Source: an uncultured Altererythrobacter sp.
GTDB taxonomy: Bacteria; Pseudomonadota; Alphaproteobacteria; Sphingomonadales; Sphingomonadaceae
NCBI GenBank assembly: GCA_946886175.1
Contig: CAMPIA010000016.1
Coordinates: 1 to 13,867 of the forward strand
Direction: 5' to 3'
Length of the DNA: 13,867 nt
Shown here: positions 1 through 5,787 of the stretch, in pieces
How the letters are laid out: each line of letters opens with the position of its first letter
How positions within the stretch are numbered: the stretch's first letter is position 1
The notes under the pieces: model-generated
The model's input: the letters and a program-made list of their open reading frames with translations, nothing else
Database searches by the model: none
What the model was told of the DNA's origin: nothing
Made by a program: the position numbers and the translations under genes

Positions 1-2
1 TC

Positions 3-227
3 GGCCATGCTCTGGCCCTCGGTGGCTCCCGCGACCCCCAACTCCTCGCGCTGGCCGCGAAAATCGCTCTGCAGCGCGGCGAGGCCGACGTGGCGCGCGA
101 TGCGGCCGAGCGGGCCTATGCTCTCCAGCGCCGCAACCCGCTCGCCATAGGCGCGCTGATCGGCGCGCTCGAAGCAGCGGGCGAAACCGAAGCGGCAAGA
201 ACCCTGGCGCGGGACATCGCGCGCTAG
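3..227 (+). CDS. C-terminal fragment of a TPR-like helical-repeat protein (partial)
   Basis: The reading frame is open from the left edge and stops with TAG at 225-227, leaving about 74 residues of a longer protein. The visible part is rich in Ala, Leu and Arg and forms paired amphipathic helices: ALAAKIALQRGEADVARDAA, then a second helix around AYALQRRNPLAIGALIGALE, then AAGETEAARTLARDIAR. The spacing of Ala, Gly and Tyr resembles tetratricopeptide repeats, as in the C-terminal TPR tail of periplasmic or cytochrome-biogenesis proteins. The parent family cannot be named from this piece. It ends 30 bases before the next plus-strand gene with no terminator between, so the two may be co-transcribed. 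Seen: frame and helix pattern. Inferred: TPR family. Confidence 0.7.
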   Translation, partial: GHALALGGSRDPQLLALAAKIALQRGEADVARDAAERAYALQRRNPLAIGALIGALEAAGETEAARTLARDIAR

Positions 228-257
228 CGGCCGAGCAGTCTCGACAGTCGCGATTCG

Positions 258-1241
258 GTGCGCCATCCGGGGCCGGTGGCGATCCCGATCCTCTCGCGCA
301 TCGACCTGATGGTCCGGCTGCTGGTCGTCGCGATCCTGCTGGCGACGTTCGTTCCGGCGGTGGGGGAAGGCCGCGACATTGCGCAGGCGGTATCGAGCGT
401 CGCGATCTTCGCGCTGTTCTTCCTCAACGGGCTGCGGTTGCCGCGCGACGAGGTGTGGCGCGGCCTCGGGCACGGGCGCTTCCTTTTGCCGCTGCTGGTC
501 TGGTGTTTCGGCGCAATGGCCGTGGCCGGACTGGGGCTGGCGGAGATCGCCGAGATGTGGCTGCCGGGGGAGATCGCGCTGGGGTTCCTGTTCCTCGGCA
601 CGCTCGCCTCGACCGTGCAGTCGGCCGCCGCCTACAGTTCGCTTGCCCGAGGTAACGTGGCCGTTTCCGTGGTCGCGGCGGCGCTGCTCAACATCGTCGG
701 CGTGTTCGTCACCGCGCCGCTCTTCGCACTCCTCGGAGGTCTCGAGACCGCCGACGTCGGACTGAGCGCGCTGTTCAAGATCCTCGGCCTGCTGGTCGTT
801 CCCTTCGTGCTCGGGCAGGCGCTCCAGCATGCCGGGCGGGCCTGGGTGACGGCGCATCCGCTGCTGGTGTCCTGGATGGACCGGCTGGCGATCGCCATCG
901 CGGTCTATGTGGCGTTTTCGGGCGCGGTCGAGCGCGGGCTATGGTCGGCATTGGGAGCCGGACAGTGGGCGATCTTCGGCGGGCTGCTCGCGGCGTTCCT
1001 CCTCGCCGGATTCGGAGGAAGCTGGCTGGCCTCTGGCCTGCTGCGGCTGGACCGGCCGACGCGGATCTCGTTCATGTTCGCGGGCGCGCACAAAAGCGTG
1101 GTCAGCGGCGCGCCGATCGCCTTGATTCTGTTTCCGCCCGCTGCGGCGGGCCTGGTGATGGCGCCGCTGCTCGCCTACCACCTGCTGCAACTGGTGGTAT
1201 CGGCCCCGCTCGCTACGCGACTGGCGCGCTATCCTCGCTGA
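258..1241 (+). CDS. Bile acid:sodium symporter-like membrane transporter (SBF_like/BASS family)
   Basis: A 327-residue integral membrane protein with about nine to ten hydrophobic segments, matching the usual length of the SBF_like group of the bile acid:sodium symporter (BASS) superfamily. Typical features are the N-terminal ILSRIDLMVRLL segment, FALFFLNGLRL (residues 51-61), the conserved core TLASTVQSAAAYSSLARGN (115-133) followed by ALLNIVGVFVTAPLFALLGG (142-161), and the late motif MFAGAHKSVVSGAPIA (273-288). BASS proteins are secondary, often Na+-coupled, carriers of organic anions in the inner membrane; the substrate here is unknown. The start is uncertain. GTG 258 has no visible ribosome binding site, and GTG 276 and ATG 309 are in-frame alternatives that keep the first membrane helix. 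The last 29 bases overlap the 3' end of the opposing DUF475 gene. Confidence 0.88.
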   Translation: MRHPGPVAIPILSRIDLMVRLLVVAILLATFVPAVGEGRDIAQAVSSVAIFALFFLNGLRLPRDEVWRGLGHGRFLLPLLVWCFGAMAVAGLGLAEIAEMWLPGEIALGFLFLGTLASTVQSAAAYSSLARGNVAVSVVAAALLNIVGVFVTAPLFALLGGLETADVGLSALFKILGLLVVPFVLGQALQHAGRAWVTAHPLLVSWMDRLAIAIAVYVAFSGAVERGLWSALGAGQWAIFGGLLAAFLLAGFGGSWLASGLLRLDRPTRISFMFAGAHKSVVSGAPIALILFPPAAAGLVMAPLLAYHLLQLVVSAPLATRLARYPR

Positions 1242-2286
1242 TCGGGTGACGCTTGTTGTGGCGCACCGACCACCAGAGCGAGAGACCGATCAGGATCGCG
1301 CCGATCAGGCCGGTGATCGTCTCGGGAATATGCGCGACGGCCGAGAAGAGCATGATCATGCCGAGCACGATGATCGCCCAGAACGCGCCGTGCTCGAGGA
1401 AGCGATACTGCGCGAGCGTGCCCTGCTTGACCAGATGGATCGTCATCGAACGCACGAACATCGCGCCGATCGACAGGCCGAGCGCGATCACGATCATGTT
1501 GTTCGACAGCGCGAAGGCGCCGATCACGCCGTCGAAGCTGAACGAGGCGTCGAGTACGTTGAGATAGAGGAACCCGCCGAGCCCGCTGCGCACCACGGCG
1601 CCCTGCAGCCGGGCCGCCTCGGCGCGCAGTTCGAGGATCTTGTTGACCCCCTCCACCGCGATGAAGGTGACGAGCCCGAGGATGCCTGCGACCAGGAATG
1701 TCAGTGCGTCGGCCGGGGTCAGCATCGTCGAGATGCCCCACATGAGCAGCAGCAGCAATGCGATTTCGGCCGCGGGAAGCGCGGCGAAGCGGGTGAGCCG
1801 CACCTCGATCACGCGAATCCAGTGCACATCCTTGTCCAGATCGAAGAAGAACTTGAGCCCGACCATCGCGAGGAACGCACCGCCGAAGCCGGCGATGCCG
1901 ACATGGGCTGAGCTGACGATCTCCTCGTAGCGTTCCGGATCGTTGAGCGAGAGGTTGAGCGTCTCGAGCGGCCCGAGGCCCGCCGCGATGGCGACGATCG
2001 CCAGCGGGAAGACGATCCGCATTCCGAACACCGCGAAGGCGATGCCCCAGGTGAGGAACCGGCGTTGCCAGATGTCGTCCATTTCCTTGAGCACCGAGGC
2101 GTTGACCACCGCGTTGTCGAAGCTGAGCGAAACCTCGAGCACCGAGAGCACGACGATGATCCACAGCAGCGAGGCCGTCGCGCCGAGATCGCCGCCGCTG
2201 CTCGACCAGCCGTACCACGCACCGAGCGCGAGGCAGATCAGCGTGAAGACGAGCGAAAACTTGTAGAAGCGAAGCAGCGTGGCCAT
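1213..2286 (-). CDS. DUF475 family (TerC-like) integral membrane protein
   Basis: A 357-residue polytopic membrane protein of the DUF475 family, which belongs to the TerC/LysE-like transporter fold. The two diagnostic acidic intramembrane motifs are present: VSLSFDNAVVNAS (residues 53-64, Asp57-Asn58) and DASFSFDGVIGAFALSNN (246-263, Asp252). Both resemble the SLDN motifs of TerC and suggest metal-ion binding or transport, but no substrate is proven for the family. The N-terminus is a short positive stretch followed by a membrane helix (FSLVFTLICLALGAWYGW). The C-terminus is hydrophilic. The start ATG at 2284-2286 has only a weak upstream purine stretch. The gene lies 70 bases downstream of panB in the same direction but may have its own promoter in that gap. 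Its stop (TAG, 1213-1215) lies inside the 3' end of the convergent BASS gene. Confidence 0.92.
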   Translation of the reverse strand: MATLLRFYKFSLVFTLICLALGAWYGWSSSGGDLGATASLLWIIVVLSVLEVSLSFDNAVVNASVLKEMDDIWQRRFLTWGIAFAVFGMRIVFPLAIVAIAAGLGPLETLNLSLNDPERYEEIVSSAHVGIAGFGGAFLAMVGLKFFFDLDKDVHWIRVIEVRLTRFAALPAAEIALLLLLMWGISTMLTPADALTFLVAGILGLVTFIAVEGVNKILELRAEAARLQGAVVRSGLGGFLYLNVLDASFSFDGVIGAFALSNNMIVIALGLSIGAMFVRSMTIHLVKQGTLAQYRFLEHGAFWAIIVLGMIMLFSAVAHIPETITGLIGAILIGLSLWWSVRHNKRHPISEDSAPVA

Positions 2287-2313
2287 GCGGCAATCCCGAT
2301 TGAGTTAGCGCGC

Positions 2314-2342
2314 CCGCTAGGAAATCTGGGGGCGCTTCGCAA
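2314..2342 (-). promoter_or_regulatory. Candidate promoter for the DUF475 gene
   Basis: Reading the minus strand between panB and the DUF475 gene, TTGCGA (2337-2342) and TAGCGG (2314-2319) are separated by exactly 17 bases. The -35 matches TTGACA at four of six positions; the -10 is poor, as is common in GC-rich alphaproteobacteria. It would start transcription about 20 to 25 bases before the ATG. Read-through from panB is the alternative. Confidence 0.25.
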
Positions 2343-2356
2343 GGGTTCCGGCAGCG

Positions 2357-3226
2357 CTATTTGGGCTGGTAGGTCTGCTCCTCGCCCGGGAAGGCGCGAC
2401 TGCGGACTTCGGCGGCGTAAGTTTCGGCCGCCTTCGAGATGATCTCGGCCATCTCCTCGTAGCGCTTCACGAAGCGCGGCACCCGCTCGAACATACCCAG
2501 CATATCCTCGCACACGAGAACCTGGCCGTCGCACCTTGCCGAGGCGCCGATCCCGATCGTGGGGCACGCGATGCTCTCTGTAACCTCGATCGCGATCGGT
2601 TCGACCACGCCCTCGACCACGACCGCGAAAGCGCCCGCAGCGTCGAGCGCCCTGGCGTCGGAGACGATCTTCTCCGCCTCGGCGTCGCTGCGGCCGCGCG
2701 CGGCATAGCCGCCGAGCACGTTGACCGCCTGCGGGGTCAGGCCGACATGGCCCATGACCGGAATGCCGCGCTGGGTCAGGAACGCGACCGTCTCCGCCAT
2801 CGCCGCGCCGCCTTCGAGCTTCACGCCCGCCGCGCCGCTTTCCTTGAGCAGGCGCGCGGCGCTTTCGAACGCCTTCTCCGGCGAAGCCTCGTAACTGCCG
2901 AACGGCATGTCGACGATCACCACGGAATGGTAACTGCCGCGCACCACCGCCGCGGCGTGGTTGGCCATCATTTCAAGCGTGACAGGCACGGTCGAGGGCA
3001 GTCCGTAGATTACCTGGCCGAGCGAATCGCCGATCAGCAACAGGTCGCAATGCGCATCGAGCAGTTGCGCTTGCCGCGCGGTGTAGGCGGTCAGCATCAC
3101 GAGCGGCTGCTCGGTCACGCCGTCCTTCTTGCGTTCGCGGATTTTGGGCACCGTGAGGCGCCGCATCGGCTGCGGAGTGGGATGCGCGCGGCTGGTCGCG
3201 GTGTCGAGCTGGAAGGTCGTGGACAT
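2357..3226 (-). CDS. panB: 3-methyl-2-oxobutanoate hydroxymethyltransferase (ketopantoate hydroxymethyltransferase)
   Basis: PanB catalyses the first committed step of pantothenate (and so coenzyme A) synthesis in the cytoplasm: hydroxymethyl transfer from 5,10-methylenetetrahydrofolate to 2-oxoisovalerate, giving ketopantoate. The 289-residue product is a complete TIM barrel with an N-terminal extension of about 20 residues relative to the roughly 264-residue E. coli enzyme. Visible signatures are [14 protein letters not shown] (62-75, metal-ligand Asp67), VDMPFGSYE (105-113, Asp106), VKLEGG (135-140, Lys136 and Glu138), MGHVGLTPQ (158-166, His160) and VVVEGV (202-207, catalytic-base Glu205). 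The ATG at 3224-3226 gives the start; ATG codon 21 is a possible shorter start. No Shine-Dalgarno sequence precedes it, and only 16 bases separate it from the 164-bp palindromic element, so its promoter must lie in or beyond that element. No other pan genes are in the window. Confidence 0.97.
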   Translation of the reverse strand: MSTTFQLDTATSRAHPTPQPMRRLTVPKIRERKKDGVTEQPLVMLTAYTARQAQLLDAHCDLLLIGDSLGQVIYGLPSTVPVTLEMMANHAAAVVRGSYHSVVIVDMPFGSYEASPEKAFESAARLLKESGAAGVKLEGGAAMAETVAFLTQRGIPVMGHVGLTPQAVNVLGGYAARGRSDAEAEKIVSDARALDAAGAFAVVVEGVVEPIAIEVTESIACPTIGIGASARCDGQVLVCEDMLGMFERVPRFVKRYEEMAEIISKAAETYAAEVRSRAFPGEEQTYQPK

Positions 3227-3234
3227 GGCCGAGG

Positions 3235-3263
3235 TTACTAGAGTCCAGACCCATAACTGGCAA
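3235..3263 (-). promoter_or_regulatory. Possible panB promoter formed at the edge of the palindromic element
   Basis: On the minus strand the left arm of the palindromic element contributes TTGCCA (3258-3263, five of six to TTGACA). Exactly 17 bases later, outside the element, stands TAGTAA (3235-3240), a weak -10. Transcription would begin around 3228-3230, almost at the panB ATG (3224-3226), which agrees with the lack of a ribosome binding site. This is inference from spacing and partial matches only. Confidence 0.25.
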
Positions 3264-3406
3264 CGCCCGCCGCGAAGCGGCGGCCCTAAGAGGACGGCTG
3301 AGCGCCGTCGCTTGCTTGCGCCTGGCGCTGCCAGGCGTTTGCGCTGCGCTCCTGGCCAGCCATCCTCGCACGGCGATCCCGGCCCTTGCCAGTTATGGGT
3401 CTGGAC
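3243..3406. repeat. 164-bp palindromic intergenic element with perfect 21-bp terminal inverted repeats
   Basis: The left arm at 3243-3263 begins GTCCAGACCCATAACTGG and the right arm at 3386-3406 is its exact reverse complement (21 of 21). Inside are three further hairpins: CCGCCGC-GAA-GCGGCGG (3267-3283), GACGGC with a 5-base loop and GCCGTC (3293-3309), and CGCCTGGC-GCT-GCCAGGCG (3319-3337). The element codes for nothing convincing and sits between the divergent panB and APC permease genes. Its structure fits a non-autonomous MITE-like element or a long intergenic palindromic repeat of the kind known in alphaproteobacteria. No clear target-site duplication is seen at its edges, and no second copy lies in this window. 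The rest of the 311-base gap (3407-3537) holds only the permease leader. Confidence 0.8.
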
Positions 3407-3448
3407 CTTCGACGCAGCGTCAAGGCGGGGAAACCCTGCATGTGGTGC

Positions 3449-3476
3449 TTGTATTGACGAGACTTTGCGCTAGCTT
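3449..3476 (+). promoter_or_regulatory. Candidate promoter of the APC permease gene
   Basis: TTGTAT (3449-3454) and TAGCTT (3471-3476) are 16 bases apart and would give a leader of roughly 55 bases. A second, more consensus-like TTGACG (3454-3459) overlaps but has no -10 at a normal distance. The assignment is weak and rests on spacing alone. Confidence 0.22.
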
Positions 3477-3520
3477 CCCGCCCAATTCGGGACGCGTGGC
3501 CAACGGAGCCGCGCCGCCTT

Positions 3521-3528
3521 AGGGAGGA
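3521..3528 (+). promoter_or_regulatory. Strong ribosome binding site for the APC permease
   Basis: AGGGAGGA lies nine bases before ATG 3538. It fixes the start codon of the permease and contrasts with the absence of such a site before panB and before the radical SAM gene. Confidence 0.8.
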
Positions 3529-3537
3529 AAAACACGA

Positions 3538-5118
3538 ATGCTCCTAGATCGGGTCAAACCGCTCGACGTCATCTTGGCGACGGCGCAAAAGAAATCGCTG
3601 AAGCGCACGCTGGGCTGGTTCCAGCTGACTTTGTTCGGCATCGGCTGCGTGATCGGCACCGGCATCTTCGTGCTGACTTCGGTCGGCGCGCAGAAGGCCG
3701 GTCCAGGCCTTATGCTGGCCTTCGCCATCGCCGGCCTCGTCTGCATCGTCGCGGCGCTCTGTTACGCTGAGATCGCCTCGATGATTCCAGTCGCGGGCAG
3801 CGCCTATACCTACAGTTATGCAACCATGGGTGAACTCCTCGCCTGGACGGTCGGCTGGGCGCTGATCATGGAATATGCGATCGCGGCCTCGGCCGTCTCG
3901 GTCGGATGGTCGGGTTATTTCTCGGGCACGATCCTGGGAGGATTGGGGATAGAGCTGCCAGCCTGGCTGGCCGCCGGGCCGCTTGCGCTTGGCGGGGCCG
4001 CGGGTGGGTTCATCAACCTCCCGGCTATGCTCATCGCCCTGCTCGTCACCGGGCTGCTCGTTCTGGGGACGAGCGAAAGCGCCAAGTTCAACGCGTTTCT
4101 GGTGGCGATCAAGGTCACCGCGCTGACGATTTTCGTCGCAATCACGCTGACCAGCGTCGAATTCGACTCCGGCAATTTCAATCCCTTCCTCCCTGCCGGC
4201 GTGTTCGGCGGATGGGGCACGGGCGTGGGTGCGGTCGGCGCGGCGGCGACGATGTTCTTCGCCTATGTCGGCTTCGACGCGGTCTCCACCGCGGCGGAAG
4301 AAACCAAGGATCCCCAACGCAACGTGCCGATCGGACTGGTCGGCTCGCTATTGTTCTGCACCGTGTTCTACGTCCTTGTCGCCGCCGGCGCCATCGGCAC
4401 GATCGGCGGGCAACCGATCATGGATGCGGTGGGCTTCCCGCTCGAGGCAGGCTCGCCCGAACTCGCGCGGCAGTGCGCGATGCCGCAATATGCCGATGCG
4501 CTGGTCTGCTCGAACGAGCCGCTCGCGCATGTGCTGAAGGTGCTGGGCTTCTCATGGTTCGGGAATGCGATCGGCATCGCCGCGATCCTCGCCCTGCCGT
4601 CGGTGATCCTGATCCTGATCTTCGGCCAGACGCGCATCTTCTTCGTCATGAGCCGCGATGGCTTGATGCCCGAAGTGCTTAGCCGTGTGCATCCGAAGTA
4701 CCGCACGCCGCATGTGGTGACCATGATCACCGGCTCCGTGGTGGCCGTCGCCGCGGCGTTCTTCCCCGTGGGGCAGCTCGCTGACATCTCGAACGCAGGC
4801 ACGCTCTACGCCTTCCTGATGGTGGCGGTGGCGGTATTGCTGCTGCGGCGCAGAGAGCCGGGTCGGCAGCGCGGCTTCCGCGTTCCGGCAGTGTGGATCA
4901 TCGCCCCGCTGACGATGGCCGGATGCCTGTTCCTGTTCTTCAACCTGCCCAGCGCAGCGATGCTGTTCCTGCCGGTGTGGACCGTGATCGGGCTGTTCGT
5001 TTACTTCCTCTACAGCCGCCGGCGCAGCCATCTGGGCCAGGGCATCGTCGAGGTGGTCGACGATATCGGGGGCGACGAAACGATGGTTCCGATCCATCCC
5101 GACGGCAAGCCGGACTAA
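3538..5118 (+). CDS. APC-superfamily amino acid permease (cationic amino acid transporter-like)
   Basis: A 526-residue inner-membrane permease of the amino acid-polyamine-organocation superfamily, closest in style to the CAT/YfnA-type group with 12 or more helices. The family motif GIGCVIGTGIF is at residues 34-44, in the broken first helix that binds the substrate backbone. GSAYTYSYATMGELLAW (87-103) marks helix 3, and FFAYVGFDAVSTAAEETKDPQRNVP (240-264) is the signature loop of this group. Residues 369-390 (VMSRDGLMPEVLSRVHPKYRTP) match the conserved cytoplasmic loop. A loop at about 289-330 carries two cysteines (Cys313, Cys324) that could pair in the periplasm. The hydrophilic tail (496-526) is acidic. 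Substrate specificity cannot be read from the sequence. The start is fixed by a strong ribosome binding site, and a terminator follows. Confidence 0.93.
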   Translation: MLLDRVKPLDVILATAQKKSLKRTLGWFQLTLFGIGCVIGTGIFVLTSVGAQKAGPGLMLAFAIAGLVCIVAALCYAEIASMIPVAGSAYTYSYATMGELLAWTVGWALIMEYAIAASAVSVGWSGYFSGTILGGLGIELPAWLAAGPLALGGAAGGFINLPAMLIALLVTGLLVLGTSESAKFNAFLVAIKVTALTIFVAITLTSVEFDSGNFNPFLPAGVFGGWGTGVGAVGAAATMFFAYVGFDAVSTAAEETKDPQRNVPIGLVGSLLFCTVFYVLVAAGAIGTIGGQPIMDAVGFPLEAGSPELARQCAMPQYADALVCSNEPLAHVLKVLGFSWFGNAIGIAAILALPSVILILIFGQTRIFFVMSRDGLMPEVLSRVHPKYRTPHVVTMITGSVVAVAAAFFPVGQLADISNAGTLYAFLMVAVAVLLLRRREPGRQRGFRVPAVWIIAPLTMAGCLFLFFNLPSAAMLFLPVWTVIGLFVYFLYSRRRSHLGQGIVEVVDDIGGDETMVPIHPDGKPD

Positions 5119-5144
5119 CCGGCCGGCCGCCACCCGCAAAAAAG

Positions 5145-5174
5145 AAGGGCCGCCTCTCGCGAGGCGGCCCTTTT
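5145..5174 (+). terminator. Strong intrinsic terminator, probably bidirectional
   Basis: A perfect 10-bp stem, GGGCCGCCTC (5147-5156) and GAGGCGGCCC (5161-5170), closes a TCGC loop. It is followed by TTTT on the plus strand and preceded by an A-rich tract (5138-5146) that becomes a U-tract on the minus strand. It lies between the convergent ends of the APC permease (stop 5116-5118) and the stress protein (stop 5197-5199) and can serve both. Confidence 0.92.
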
Positions 5175-5196
5175 CGTTCGAGCGGCCGATGCGGCG

Positions 5197-5679
5197 TTAA
5201 AGCGTCGTTTCGGTGTGCTGCTCCTTGGCGTCTTCATGCACCGTCATGCCCAGCGCCATCTTGGCGGTGTCGAGCAGCCCCATGTCGCCGTTCCAGATTT
5301 CGGCGTGGCCGAGATCCATGCGCAGGAACAGGATATCGGGATCGTCCTTGCCGCCATCGTACCAGGCTTCGACGAAGTTGTTCCAGAACTGGTCGAACCG
5401 CTCCTGGCTGGTCTCGACGGCCAGGTCGCCGTGGAACCGGGCGTACATATCGTGCCGTTTGCCCTCGAAGGTCGCGGTGACGGGGCCGAGCGCGGCGAAC
5501 TTGCTGCGCTTCTGGGTGAAGAACCAGATCGCGCTGTTCGCATCCTTGTCGAGCTGCGGGCTCATCGGCACGGCGGTTGTGCTGTCGCCATCGAGCTGGA
5601 GGAAGAGATAGGGGGAATCGGCCAGCGTCGACCAGAACTTGGCTTTGAGCTTGTCGGGATCGCCTTGCTTGAATTTCAT
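5197..5679 (-). CDS. Pyridoxamine 5'-phosphate oxidase-like (general stress protein 26-type) protein
   Basis: A 160-residue protein of the FMN-binding split-barrel fold, close to the Pyrid_ox_like/general stress protein 26 group. Visible features are PYLFLQLDGDSTTAVPMSPQ (residues 23-42), the core strand AIWFFTQKRSKFAAL (50-64), VTATFEGKRHDMYARFHGDLAVET (67-90) and the C-terminal DPDILFLRMDLGHAEIWNG (113-131). Members bind flavin or F420-like cofactors, but the substrate is unknown; the family includes stress-induced proteins. The start is ATG 5677-5679, eight bases after AAGGAG on the minus strand. A longer open frame reaches 5799 but would overlap the opposing gene and lacks a ribosome binding site. 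It is divergent from the SOS-type repair operon, and a candidate EcfG promoter precedes it. Confidence 0.88.
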   Translation of the reverse strand: MKFKQGDPDKLKAKFWSTLADSPYLFLQLDGDSTTAVPMSPQLDKDANSAIWFFTQKRSKFAALGPVTATFEGKRHDMYARFHGDLAVETSQERFDQFWNNFVEAWYDGGKDDPDILFLRMDLGHAEIWNGDMGLLDTAKMALGMTVHEDAKEQHTETTL

Positions 5680-5709
5680 CGGGATAGCTCCTTGTACACC
5701 TGAATTCGT

Positions 5710-5735
5710 AACTGCGCTGCGGCGCGTTTCGTTCC
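5710..5735 (-). promoter_or_regulatory. Candidate EcfG (general stress sigma factor) promoter for the stress protein
   Basis: On the minus strand GGAAC (5731-5735) is followed after 17 bases by AGTT (5710-5713). The alphaproteobacterial general-stress sigma factor EcfG recognises GGAAC-N16/17-cGTT, so only one base of the -10 differs. Transcription would begin near 5702-5705 and give a leader of about 25 bases containing the AAGGAG ribosome binding site. The product belongs to a stress-protein family, which supports the call. The regulator itself is not in the window. Confidence 0.5.
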
Positions 5736-5745
5736 TGAACAAAAC
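5726..5745. repeat. 20-bp imperfect dyad in the divergent regulatory region
   Basis: GTTTCGTTCCTGAACAAAAC reads as an inverted repeat with eight of ten paired positions (GTTT-c-GTTC / GAAC-a-AAAC). It covers the -35 of the candidate EcfG promoter and lies 25 bases upstream of the LexA box. It contains GTTC and GAAC half-sites but in the wrong arrangement for a LexA box. It could be an operator or a by-product of the GGAAC element. Confidence 0.35.
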
Positions 5746-5770
5746 CTGTCTTGCCAAGCGGTGCCGATTG

Positions 5771-5785
5771 GAACATAGAATGAAC
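5771..5785 (+). promoter_or_regulatory. Perfect alphaproteobacterial LexA (SOS) box
   Basis: GAACATAGAATGAAC is GAAC-N7-GAAC, equal to the alphaproteobacterial LexA operator GTTC-N7-GTTC read on the opposite strand. It ends two bases before the ATG (5788) of the radical SAM gene and covers TAGAAT (5776-5781), five of six to a -10 box. A -35 candidate TTGCCA (5751-5756) is 19 bases upstream of that hexamer. LexA bound here would block RNA polymerase directly, so the radical SAM-UdgX operon is most likely induced by DNA damage. Confidence 0.82.
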
Positions 5786-5787
5786 AA

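Noticed and set aside
3454..3459. TTGACG as the -35 of the APC permease
   Set aside because: The nearest plausible -10 (TAGCTT) is only 11 bases away, and nothing suitable is found at 16-19 bases.
3129..3473. Plus-strand open frame through the palindromic element
   Set aside because: It starts inside panB in antisense and runs through the inverted-repeat element; the peptide is a translation of hairpins.
5731..5740. GTTCCTGAAC as a second LexA box
   Set aside because: Alphaproteobacterial boxes are direct GTTC-N7-GTTC repeats; this is an inverted pair with a 2-base spacer.
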